Below are positions 28,582 through 36,609 of a stretch of 64,000 nucleotides of DNA, one piece after another (within the stretch, counting starts at the first letter, position 1; each line of letters opens with the position of its first letter). Location of the stretch: positions 60,716-124,715 of the forward strand of contig JAIESW010000021.1 of assembly GCA_019745565.1 (NCBI GenBank), read 5' to 3'. Under the pieces are notes generated by a model. It was not told the origin of the DNA. It ran no database searches and worked only from the letters and a program-made list of their open reading frames with translations. This DNA is from Burkholderiales bacterium. Lineage in GTDB: Bacteria; Pseudomonadota; Gammaproteobacteria; Burkholderiales; Ga0077523. The translations under genes were made by a program, and so were the position numbers.

Positions 28582-30717
28582 ATGGAAACCGCAGCCCGTA
28601 TCCAGACCCAGCTCGAGACGAAGGTGGTGAAGGCAGCCTGTCCGCACGACTGCCCCGACGCGTGCGGCATGCACGTCACCGTCAACGTGAAGACCGGCCG
28701 GGCCATCAAGGTGGAGGGCGACCCGACCCACCCGATCACCAAGGGCTACCTCTGCAACAAGGTCAACAACTACGTCGACCTGGTCTACAACGCCAACCGC
28801 GTGCTGTATCCGCAGCGGCGGGTCGGTCCGAAGGGGCCGGGTGCCCGGTTCGAGCGCATCACCTGGGACGAAGCGCTGGACACGGTGGCGGCAGGTCTCA
28901 AGCGCGTCATCGCCGAGTACGGCCCCGAGGCGGTCCAGCCGTACTCCTATTCCGGCACGCTGGGCCTGATCGGCTTCTCCGGGATGGGCGAGCGGTTCTT
29001 CAACAAGATGGGCGCGGCGCGCCTCGATCGCACGATCTGCTCCACGGTGGGCGGCGTGGCGGGTCAGTACACCACGGGCAACGCCCACGCGGCCAACATC
29101 GAGGACATCCCCGACATGGAGGTGGTGATCCTCTGGGCCACCAACCTCGTGAGCACCGGCGTGCATGCCATGCCGTTCGTGACGGAAGCCCGCGCGCGGG
29201 GCGCCAAGATCATCGCCATCGATCCGCGCGTCACGCGCACCACCGCGTTCGCCGACTGGCACGTGCAGCCCAAGCCGGGCACCGACGGGGCGCTGGCGCT
29301 GGGCATGATGCACGTGCTGGTGCGCGAAGGGTTGCACGATCTCGAGTTCCTCAAGGCCCATACGATCGGCTGGGAAGCCCTGTTGCGGGACCGATTGCCC
29401 GAGTACACCCCGGAGCGGGTGGCCGCGATCACCGGTCTCGCCGTCGAGGATATCGAGCGTCTGGGCAAGCTCTACGGCGGCACGAAGAAATCGTTCATCC
29501 GCCTGAACTACGGCATCCAGCGCCAGGACAACGGCGGCATGATCGTGCGCGCGGTCATGCTGTTGCCGGCGCTCACCGGCGCGATGCTCGAGAAAGGCGG
29601 CGTCTGCCTCGGCACCGGGCGCGAACTGCGCAACGTCGACATGCGCAAACTGCAGCGGCCCGATCTGCTCGCCGGCCGCAACCCGCGCATGGTCAACATG
29701 ATCCGCATCGGTGAAGCGTTGAACGACACGACGCTGGCGCCCCCGATCAAGGCGCTCTTCGTATGGAATGCAGAACCGGCCAACTGCGCGCCCGACACCG
29801 CATCGGTGCGGCGCGGACTGATGCGCGACGATCTGTTCACGGTCGTGCACGACACGTTCTACACCGATACCTGCGACTACGCCGACGTCGTGCTGCCCGC
29901 CGACAGCACCCTGGAGCGGATGGATCTGCTCGGCGGCTACGGCCACTTCGTATACGCGCTGTCGCTGCCGGCCATCGACAAGGTGGGCGAGAGCCTCGAC
30001 AACAGCGAACTCTTCCGCCGGCTGGCCGTGAAGATGGGCTACGACGAACCGTGCTTTGCCCAGAGCGACGAGGACATGATCCGCGAGCTGATCGATCCCA
30101 AGCACAACCCGCTGTTCGAGGGTGTCACCTTCGAGAAGCTGCAGGCCCAGGGCTGGATTCGTGCCGCCGTCGATTCGCCCCGCCGGGCGGGCCTCAACAG
30201 CGGCCGCTGGCCCACGCCGTCCGGCAAGATCGAGATCTTCAGCGAGAGCCTGGCGCGAGACGGCTTCGATCCGCTGCCGGCGCACGTGCCGCCGGTCGAA
30301 GGCATCGCGGATGAGCAGACGACGCGGCGCTACCCGCTCCAGGTCATCAGCTCGGCCACGCACTATTTCATCGGTGCGAGCTTCCAGCACGTGCCGCGAC
30401 TGCAAGAGATGATGTCGCGCCAGACCTTCGAAGTCTCGGAGGCCGATGCGCAGGCCCGCGGCATCGCGAGCGGCGACCCGTGCCGGTTGTACAACGACCG
30501 CGGCGAGGTCTTCGGCCATGCGCTGGTGGTGCCGGGCATGCTGCCCGGCGTGATCGGCGCGCCCAAGCAACTGCAGGGCTCCAAGCAGGTGAACGGTCTC
30601 AACGTGAACGCTCTGGTGAGCCAGCGTGAAGCCGACATGGGACACGGCCCGGTGTTCTTCTCGACGCTCGCCGAGATCGAGAAGGTGGATGCATTCCCGG
30701 AGCCGACGTCGCGATGA
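28582..30717 (+). CDS. Molybdopterin-dependent oxidoreductase (formate dehydrogenase/thiosulfate reductase superfamily)
   Basis: A 711-residue enzyme with an N-terminal [4Fe-4S] motif ([14 protein letters not shown], then GYLCNK), central bis-MGD binding domains ([54 protein letters not shown]) and a C-terminal MopB_CT domain. No Tat or Sec signal is visible, so it is probably cytoplasmic. Its subfamily, annotated only as molybdopterin oxidoreductase, has no assigned substrate. The molybdenum ligand residue could not be identified confidently. It overlaps folD by four bases. No separate electron-transfer subunit is adjacent. Confidence 0.88.
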   Translation: METAARIQTQLETKVVKAACPHDCPDACGMHVTVNVKTGRAIKVEGDPTHPITKGYLCNKVNNYVDLVYNANRVLYPQRRVGPKGPGARFERITWDEALDTVAAGLKRVIAEYGPEAVQPYSYSGTLGLIGFSGMGERFFNKMGAARLDRTICSTVGGVAGQYTTGNAHAANIEDIPDMEVVILWATNLVSTGVHAMPFVTEARARGAKIIAIDPRVTRTTAFADWHVQPKPGTDGALALGMMHVLVREGLHDLEFLKAHTIGWEALLRDRLPEYTPERVAAITGLAVEDIERLGKLYGGTKKSFIRLNYGIQRQDNGGMIVRAVMLLPALTGAMLEKGGVCLGTGRELRNVDMRKLQRPDLLAGRNPRMVNMIRIGEALNDTTLAPPIKALFVWNAEPANCAPDTASVRRGLMRDDLFTVVHDTFYTDTCDYADVVLPADSTLERMDLLGGYGHFVYALSLPAIDKVGESLDNSELFRRLAVKMGYDEPCFAQSDEDMIRELIDPKHNPLFEGVTFEKLQAQGWIRAAVDSPRRAGLNSGRWPTPSGKIEIFSESLARDGFDPLPAHVPPVEGIADEQTTRRYPLQVISSATHYFIGASFQHVPRLQEMMSRQTFEVSEADAQARGIASGDPCRLYNDRGEVFGHALVVPGMLPGVIGAPKQLQGSKQVNGLNVNALVSQREADMGHGPVFFSTLAEIEKVDAFPEPTSR

Positions 30718-31607
30718 CGGCCACGATCATCGATGGCGTCGCCATCGCCAAGGTGACCCGCGCCGCCTGGCGCGATCGCGCGGACATCCTGCGCGCCCGC
30801 GGGATGATGCCCGGGCTCGCCGTCATCATCGTAGGCGACAACCCTGCTTCCAAGGTCTACGTCCGCAACAAGGTGAAGGCCTGCCACGAGATGGGTCTCC
30901 ACTCGGAACTGATCGAGTATCCGGAATCGACCTCGCAGCGGGAAGTGCTGGCGCGCGTCCAGTCGCTCAACAACGACCCGCGCATCCACGGCATCCTGGT
31001 GCAGTTGCCGCTGCCGAAGCACTTCGATGCCGAGAAGGTGCTCGAGGCGATCGCGCCGTCCAAGGATGTGGATGGATTCCATGTGGAGAACGCCGGGGCG
31101 CTCGCAACCGGGCTGCCCGGGTTCTGGCCGTGCACGCCCCACGGCGTCATGGTGATGCTGGAACACCACAAGGTGCCGCTGCAGGGCGCGGAGGCGGTGG
31201 TGGTGGGGCGCAGCAACATCGTCGGCAAGCCGCAGGCGCTGATGCTGCTCGCAAAGGATGCGACCGTGACCATCTGCACGTCGAAGACACGCGACCTCGC
31301 GTTCCACACGAAGCGCGCGGACGTGCTGGTGGTCGCCACCGGCAAGCCGAAGATGGTGACCGGGGCGATGATCAAGCCGGGCGCGGTCGTGATCGACGTC
31401 GGCATCAACCGCCTGCCGGACGGCAAGCTGTGCGGCGACGTGGACTTCGAGAGCGCGAAGGAAGTGGCCGGCATGATCACGCCAGTGCCCGGTGGCGTCG
31501 GGCCCATGACCATCACCATGCTCCTGGCGAACACGGTGCTGTCCGCGGAGCGTCACGCTGACGGCAAGGTCTCCACGTTCCGGCCGGAGGCGGTTCCGGT
31601 CGTGTGA
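30714..31607 (+). CDS. folD: Bifunctional methylenetetrahydrofolate dehydrogenase/methenyltetrahydrofolate cyclohydrolase FolD
   Basis: A 297-residue enzyme interconverting 5,10-methylene- and 10-formyl-tetrahydrofolate with NADP. Conserved motifs are [22 protein letters not shown] (with the catalytic YxxxK), [29 protein letters not shown] and [14 protein letters not shown]. Full length. It overlaps the molybdoenzyme gene (ATGA) and the phosphoribosyltransferase gene (TGATG), so the three are co-translated. This unusual neighbourhood hints at one-carbon (formate-level) chemistry for the molybdoenzyme. Confidence 0.96.
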   Translation: MTATIIDGVAIAKVTRAAWRDRADILRARGMMPGLAVIIVGDNPASKVYVRNKVKACHEMGLHSELIEYPESTSQREVLARVQSLNNDPRIHGILVQLPLPKHFDAEKVLEAIAPSKDVDGFHVENAGALATGLPGFWPCTPHGVMVMLEHHKVPLQGAEAVVVGRSNIVGKPQALMLLAKDATVTICTSKTRDLAFHTKRADVLVVATGKPKMVTGAMIKPGAVVIDVGINRLPDGKLCGDVDFESAKEVAGMITPVPGGVGPMTITMLLANTVLSAERHADGKVSTFRPEAVPVV

Positions 31608-32227
31608 TGTTCGCCGACCGCGCAGACGCAGCCCGCAAACTGGCGGCTGCGCTTACGCGTTTCCAGGACGAGCATCCGCTGGTGCTTGGAATTCCGCGCG
31701 GCGGGGTACCCATGGCCAAGGTGATCGCCGATCAGTTGCATTGCGATATCGATGTGGTCCTCGTGCGCAAGCTGCGCGCGCCCACCAATTCCGAGTACGC
31801 CATCGGCGCCGTGGACGAATCGGGTTGGTCCTTTGTCACGTCCGAGGCGGCATGGGTGCGTCCGTCCCCGGAGTACCTCGAGGAGGAGAAGCGGGCACAG
31901 CTCGAGGTGATCCTCGAACGGCGCCGGGTCTACACCGCGCTGCGACCGCCGATCGACCCCAAGGGGCGAGTCGTTATCGTCGTGGACGATGGTCTTGCCA
32001 CCGGGTCGACCATGATGGCCGCCTTGCACTCACTCGCGGCCAAGCATCCTGCGAAGCTGGTCTGCGCAGTGCCGGTAGCGCCGCCGGAGACGGTCATGAA
32101 GGTCAAGGCGTATTGCGACGAGGTGGTCTGCCTGGAGACGCCGCGCGACTTTTCCGCGGTCGGTCAGTTCTACCGCAGCTTTCCGCAGACCACCGATGCG
32201 GAGGTCGCGATCGCGCTGCAGCTGTGA
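31607..32227 (+). CDS. Phosphoribosyltransferase family protein
   Basis: A 206-residue protein starting [16 protein letters not shown] with the PRPP-binding loop VVIVVDDGLATGSTMMAAL. The N-terminal LGIPRGGVPMAKVIAD and LVRKLRAPTNSEYAIGAV are typical of stand-alone bacterial type I phosphoribosyltransferases of unknown acceptor. The ATG at 31607 overlaps the folD stop by one base. Convergent with the radical SAM gene, 12 bp away. Confidence 0.85.
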   Translation: MFADRADAARKLAAALTRFQDEHPLVLGIPRGGVPMAKVIADQLHCDIDVVLVRKLRAPTNSEYAIGAVDESGWSFVTSEAAWVRPSPEYLEEEKRAQLEVILERRRVYTALRPPIDPKGRVVIVVDDGLATGSTMMAALHSLAAKHPAKLVCAVPVAPPETVMKVKAYCDEVVCLETPRDFSAVGQFYRSFPQTTDAEVAIALQL

Positions 32228-32239
32228 CCGAGTCTCCGG

Positions 32240-33334
32240 CTAGTGAGTCCCGAGCCGGATCGGGATCCGCTGCCGCCCGAACTGCCCGGTGAACGCATCG
32301 AACCGGCCGGCCACCTGGGTCCCGCAACGCGGACAGCATCCTTCCGACGTCAGGCGATAGAACTCGATGCGATGCCAGTCGCGTGCGATCAGTCCGGTGC
32401 CGCACTGGTGGCAGCGGGTCGTGCCGCCGGCGAGATCGTGGACGTTGCCGGTGTAGACGTAGTGCAATCCCGCGGCGATCGCGATGTCGCGCGCTCGGGT
32501 CAGCGTGGACGGGGGCGTCCGCGGCAGGTTGGTCATCTTGAAGTCGGGATGGAACGCGGTGAAGTGCAGCGGCACGTCCGGTCCGAGCTTCTCTGCGACC
32601 CAGGCGCACAATGAGCGCAGCTCGTCGTCGGAATCGTTCTTCGTCGGAATCAGCAGGGTGGTGATCTCGACCCACACGTCGGTCTCGTGCACGAGGTACT
32701 CGAGCGTGTCGAGCACCGGCTGCAGATGCGAGCCGGTCAGCTTGACGTAGAACTCCTCCGTGAAGCCCTTAAGGTCGACGTTGGCCGCGTCCATCTTCGC
32801 GTAGAACTCGCGCCGTGGCGCTTCATGAATGTAGCCGGCCGTCACCGCCACGGTCTTGATGCCGTGCGCATGACAGGCATCGGCGACGTCCATCGCGTAC
32901 TCGGCGAAGATTATCGGGTCGTTGTAGGTGAACGCCACGCTCTTGGAACCGGTCTGCAACGCGGCTTCGGCGATGCGCTCGGGGCTCGCCTGATCCATCA
33001 GGCGGTCCATGTCGCGCGACTTGGAGATGTCCCAGTTCTGGCAGAACTTGCAGGCGAGATTGCAGCCCGCAGTGCCGAACGAGAACACGGCCGAGCCCGG
33101 ATAGAAGTGGTTGAGCGGCTTCTTCTCGATCGGATCCACGCAGAAACCTGACGAGCGGCCGTACGTGGTTAGCACCATGGCATCGTTCACGCGTTGCCGC
33201 ACGAAGCAGGCGCCGCGCTGGCCTTCGTGCAGCCGGCAGTCGCGCGGGCAGAGATCGCACTGCAGCCGGCCGTCGTCGAGCCGGTGCCACCAGCGCGCGG
33301 GGTGCGCGCCGCCTCCGGCTAGGCTTCGCTCCAT
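32240..33334 (-). CDS. amrS: AmmeMemoRadiSam system radical SAM enzyme (AmrS)
   Basis: A 364-residue radical SAM protein. The cluster motif is CNLACKFCQNWDISKS (CxxxCxxC). An N-terminal cysteine motif (CDLCPRDCRLHEGQRGACFVR) and a C-terminal double CxxC knuckle (CHQCGTG and CCPRCGTQ) frame the barrel, as expected for the AmrS family. The start at 33334 (MERSLAGGG) overlaps the upstream Memo-AMMECR1 gene by 16 bases, so the two are translationally coupled. The reaction catalysed is not established for this widely conserved system. Confidence 0.9.
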   Translation of the reverse strand: MERSLAGGGAHPARWWHRLDDGRLQCDLCPRDCRLHEGQRGACFVRQRVNDAMVLTTYGRSSGFCVDPIEKKPLNHFYPGSAVFSFGTAGCNLACKFCQNWDISKSRDMDRLMDQASPERIAEAALQTGSKSVAFTYNDPIIFAEYAMDVADACHAHGIKTVAVTAGYIHEAPRREFYAKMDAANVDLKGFTEEFYVKLTGSHLQPVLDTLEYLVHETDVWVEITTLLIPTKNDSDDELRSLCAWVAEKLGPDVPLHFTAFHPDFKMTNLPRTPPSTLTRARDIAIAAGLHYVYTGNVHDLAGGTTRCHQCGTGLIARDWHRIEFYRLTSEGCCPRCGTQVAGRFDAFTGQFGRQRIPIRLGTH

Positions 33335-34692
33335 TTTTCCACCGTGTACCGCAAGACCTGCAGGTCGTCCGACCAGAAATCCATGGGCAGGCCGGCCTTG
33401 TTCTTCAGATGGGTAAAGAACTCCTGGGGCGTGGGTAGCGATTCCCACACCTGCGGCAGGAAGGTCCCGCGATGGCCTCCGTGCTCCAGGATGAGTCCGT
33501 CGACCTTGGGGCGCAGCTGCACGAGCAGGTCGCTTTCGTCGCGGAACGCCATCGGGGTCGCGACCGACAGCAGTGACACTTCGACCCTGATCTCGTCGAA
33601 CTCGCGCAGCGACACCGGACGGAAGCGTGGGTCCAGGAATGCCGCCGAGCGGGCGTTGTGCTTCACGTCGTCCAGCAGGGCGCGGTGCGCTTCGAGGCTG
33701 CCGATGCAGCCGCGCAGTTCGCCGTGGCGCTTCAGCGTGACGAACGACGCCCCCGGCTTCTGCAGAAACGGGGCGTCCTCGCGGGCCGTCAGCCTGAGGC
33801 CGAGTTGCCGCGCGATGGTGGCGCGCGCGAGCGGCGGCAGGATCTCGCCCTTGTCGGTCTCGTCGGCGGTGACGGATTTCCCATCGCCGCCGACGGAGAA
33901 TGCCAGCGATGCATAGCCGACGACGCGATCCCGATCGCCGGTGGTGTCACCCGAGTTGCGCAGGTCGAGCAGCTGCGGTGACAGTCCACGGTTGCGTGCG
34001 ACCAGCAGCAGTCCGTTGACCGGCGTGGCGCCGCAGGCGTGCTGGTGGTCGATGCGCGGATCGAGCGCGAGCATGTCGCGCACCGTCCCGCTGTCGGTGC
34101 GTTGCGCCGTCTGATAGGGCAGGTAGTGGGAGAGATCGGAACTCACCACGATCAGCGTCTCGGCGCCGCCCCACAGGTGGTCCAGGACCTCAGCCACTTC
34201 CTGCGGCGACGCATCGCCGACGGCCAGCGGCACCAGGGTGAACTCGCCCAACGCTTCCTGGAGGAAGGGCAGGTGCACTTCGAGCGAATGCTCCTGGGCG
34301 TGGGCGGCGGCGCTTTCCACGATCTGGGGCAGCGCGCGCAGCGAATGGACTGCACCTGCGTCCACGGCGATCGGGCCGAGCGGTGTCTCGAACCGTTCTG
34401 CACTGGGCAGCGCGAGCCCGCGCACCGCCACGCGATGACAAGGGCCCAAGAGCACCACGCGCGTGATCCTTCCCCGGAGCGATGCCACGCGGGCGTAGGC
34501 CGCGGCGGCGATATCGCCCGAATATACATAGCCGGCGTGGGGCGCGATGATGGCTTTCGGCTCAGGTGTAGCGGCCTCCGAGCGACGCGTCGCCGCCGCC
34601 AGCCGTTGCCGCACATCGGCGCGCAGCCGACCCTCGTCACCGGGATAGAAGGTCCCCGCGACGGCGGCACGGCGGAGGGTGGTTGCGCCCAT
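33319..34692 (-). CDS. Fused Memo (AmrB)-AMMECR1 (AmrA) protein of the AmmeMemoRadiSam system
   Basis: A 457-residue fusion. Residues about 5-265 form a Memo/AmrB domain (GTFYPGDEGRLRADV, APHAGYVYSGDIAAAAYA, LLGPCHRVAVRGLALP, EHSLEVHLPFLQ, VVSSDLSHYLPY), related to extradiol dioxygenases and carrying the metal-site histidines. From about residue 285 an AMMECR1/AmrA domain follows (FVTLKRHGELRGCIGSLEAHRALLDDVKHNARSAAFLDPRF, with the invariant LRGCIG). The ATG at 34692 is preferred over an upstream frame that extends into the divergent promoter. The fusion and the overlap with amrS imply equimolar A and B parts acting with the radical SAM enzyme. Confidence 0.9.
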   Translation of the reverse strand: MGATTLRRAAVAGTFYPGDEGRLRADVRQRLAAATRRSEAATPEPKAIIAPHAGYVYSGDIAAAAYARVASLRGRITRVVLLGPCHRVAVRGLALPSAERFETPLGPIAVDAGAVHSLRALPQIVESAAAHAQEHSLEVHLPFLQEALGEFTLVPLAVGDASPQEVAEVLDHLWGGAETLIVVSSDLSHYLPYQTAQRTDSGTVRDMLALDPRIDHQHACGATPVNGLLLVARNRGLSPQLLDLRNSGDTTGDRDRVVGYASLAFSVGGDGKSVTADETDKGEILPPLARATIARQLGLRLTAREDAPFLQKPGASFVTLKRHGELRGCIGSLEAHRALLDDVKHNARSAAFLDPRFRPVSLREFDEIRVEVSLLSVATPMAFRDESDLLVQLRPKVDGLILEHGGHRGTFLPQVWESLPTPQEFFTHLKNKAGLPMDFWSDDLQVLRYTVEKWSEA

Positions 34693-34770
34693 GGTGCGAA
34701 GGACCGTAGCGCTGAACGACCTGCGCGGCAAGCGTGGCCATTGACGCCACCGGGCTCGGTCGCCTACATT

Positions 34771-34784
34771 ACTGACCGGTCAGT
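34771..34784. promoter_or_regulatory. Palindromic TetR-type operator
   Basis: ACTGACCGGTCAGT is a perfect 14-bp palindrome 18 bp upstream of the TetR-family regulator start and 78 bp upstream of the divergent Memo-AMMECR1 start. The form TGACC-GGTCA is common among operators of TetR regulators of RND pumps. Autoregulation of 34803-39743 is the likeliest role, and an effect on the divergent gene is possible. Confidence 0.75.
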
Positions 34785-34802
34785 TATTTCTAGGCGTTCA
34801 TC

Positions 34803-35486
34803 ATGAACATCGGTTCGGCCAGGAAAGGTGGGGCGTCCGCCCGGAACCCACGGGCGGAAGGGCGCTGGACCCGGCGCAAGGACGCCCGGCCCGCGGAACT
34901 GCTCGCCGCGGCCCTCGATCTGTTCGTCGAGCGGGGCTATGCCGGGACCCGTCTGGACGACGTGGCGAGCCGGGCCGGGGTCAGCAAAGGCACGCTGTAC
35001 CTGTACTTCTCCAGCAAGGAAGAGCTCTTCAAGGCGGTGATCCGCGAAGGTCTGGTGCCGGTGTACGAGCACGGCGAGCGCATGGTCGACGCGCATTCCG
35101 GCAGCGCGGAGGATCTCATCCGCAATCTCCTGCGCGCGTGGTGGGAAATGATCGGCGCCACCAATCTGGGCGGCATCCCGAAGCTGATGATCGCCGAGTC
35201 GGGTAACTTCCCAGAGGTCACGCGATTCTATTTCGACGAAGTGGTGAGCCGCGGGCGCAAGCTGGTGGCGCGTGCCGTGCGGCTCGGCATCGAGTCCGGT
35301 GAGTTCCGCGATTTGCCGGTGGACCAGATCGTCCGGTTGATGCTCGCCCCGGTGATGCTGATGGCGGTCTGGCGCTACTCCTTCGCGTTCTGCGACACCA
35401 CACCGCTCGATCCGGACAGCTACCTCAAGCTCCACGTGGACGTGCTGTTGAACGGGCTGCGTGCCGCCGAGCCGGCGACCGCGTGA
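34803..35486 (+). CDS. TetR/AcrR-family transcriptional regulator
   Basis: A 227-residue repressor. After a basic, disordered start of about 30 residues it has a canonical TetR DNA-binding domain (ELLAAALDLFVERGYAGTRLDDVASRAGVSKGTLYLYFSSKEELFKAVI) and a ligand-binding C-terminal half of the AcrR_C type. It directly precedes an RND adaptor and pump with a 31-bp gap, and a perfect palindrome lies in its own promoter, so it probably represses the pump operon until a ligand binds. Confidence 0.92.
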   Translation: MNIGSARKGGASARNPRAEGRWTRRKDARPAELLAAALDLFVERGYAGTRLDDVASRAGVSKGTLYLYFSSKEELFKAVIREGLVPVYEHGERMVDAHSGSAEDLIRNLLRAWWEMIGATNLGGIPKLMIAESGNFPEVTRFYFDEVVSRGRKLVARAVRLGIESGEFRDLPVDQIVRLMLAPVMLMAVWRYSFAFCDTTPLDPDSYLKLHVDVLLNGLRAAEPATA

Positions 35487-35517
35487 CCCCGCCGCTCCCT
35501 ACCCGCGAAAGACGAAC

Positions 35518-36609
35518 ATGAAGACTCCTTCGACGTTCCACACCGCAGTGGTCGCCCTGGCGGTCGCGCTGTCGCTTGCCGCCTGCTCCAAGGAGGAGAA
35601 GAAGGCCGAGGTGCTCCGTCCGGTCAATGTGGTGAAGGTGGAATCGGTCAGCGGCGAACTCGGTGCTAGCTACACCGGTGAGGTCCGTGCGCGCTTCGAG
35701 ACTGCGCTCGGATTCCGCGTACCCGGCAAGATCACCGCGCGCCTGGCCGAAGTAGGCGACGCCGTGAAGCAGGGCCAGGTGCTCGCGCGGCTCGATCCTT
35801 CGGACCAGCGCCTCGGCATCGAGGCCGCGCGCCAGCAGGTGGCCGCGGCCCAGAACAATTACGATCAGACGGCCTCGGACCTGGTGCGCTTCAAGGAACT
35901 CGCGACCCAGGGTTTCATCAGCACGGCGGAACTGGAGCGGCACGTCACCGCGGCACGGGTGGCTTCCGCCCAACTCGATCAGGCCAAGGCGCAACTCGGC
36001 ACCTACGAGAACCAGGCCGCCTACACTCAACTGCGTTCGGACCAGGACGGCGTGGTCACCGCCATCGGCGCGGAAGTGGGGCAGGTGGTCGCGGCCGGCC
36101 AGATGGTCATGCGCGTGGCCCGGCGCGGTGAGGTGGAAGTCGTCATCAATGTGCCCGAGAACCGTCTCACCGACGTGAACAAGGCCGACAAGGTCAAGAT
36201 CGACTTCTGGGCGCAGCCCGACAAGCTGGTGGACGGCAAGGTGCGCGAGATCGCACCGAGCGCCGATCCGGTCACGCGCACGTACACCACGAAAGTGACG
36301 ATCCTGAAGCCTGACCCGGACGTGCATCTGGGCATGACCGCCAACGTCTACTTCCGCACCAACGGTCACGCGGCGGTGGTGCGGCTGCCGGCGTCGGCCC
36401 TGTACCAGAAGGGCGACCAGATGGCGGTCTGGGTGGTGGATCCGAAGACCTCGCAGGTGAACCTGCGGCCGGTGAAGGTGGACCGCTTCAGTGACGACGA
36501 CGTGCGGGTGATCGAAGGGCTGAACGGCGGCGAGCTGGTAGTGCGTGCCGGGGTGCACAAGCTCTTCGCGAACGAGAAGGTGCGGGTGCTGGCCGAGGCC
36601 AACCCGTGA
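35518..36609 (+). CDS. RND efflux periplasmic adaptor (membrane fusion protein), lipoprotein
   Basis: A 363-residue AcrA/MexE-type adaptor. The leader ends in the lipobox LAAC (cysteine near residue 22). Then come a barrel-sandwich/lipoyl half (GFRVPGKITARLAEVGDAVKQGQVLARLDPSD), a coiled-coil hairpin, the second lipoyl half (AYTQLRSDQDGVVTAIGAEVGQVVAAGQMVMRVA) and beta-barrel/MP domains. It links the pump to an outer-membrane channel. The ATG at 35518 gives the complete leader. The last codons overlap the pump gene (GTGA). Confidence 0.92.
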   Translation: MKTPSTFHTAVVALAVALSLAACSKEEKKAEVLRPVNVVKVESVSGELGASYTGEVRARFETALGFRVPGKITARLAEVGDAVKQGQVLARLDPSDQRLGIEAARQQVAAAQNNYDQTASDLVRFKELATQGFISTAELERHVTAARVASAQLDQAKAQLGTYENQAAYTQLRSDQDGVVTAIGAEVGQVVAAGQMVMRVARRGEVEVVINVPENRLTDVNKADKVKIDFWAQPDKLVDGKVREIAPSADPVTRTYTTKVTILKPDPDVHLGMTANVYFRTNGHAAVVRLPASALYQKGDQMAVWVVDPKTSQVNLRPVKVDRFSDDDVRVIEGLNGGELVVRAGVHKLFANEKVRVLAEANP

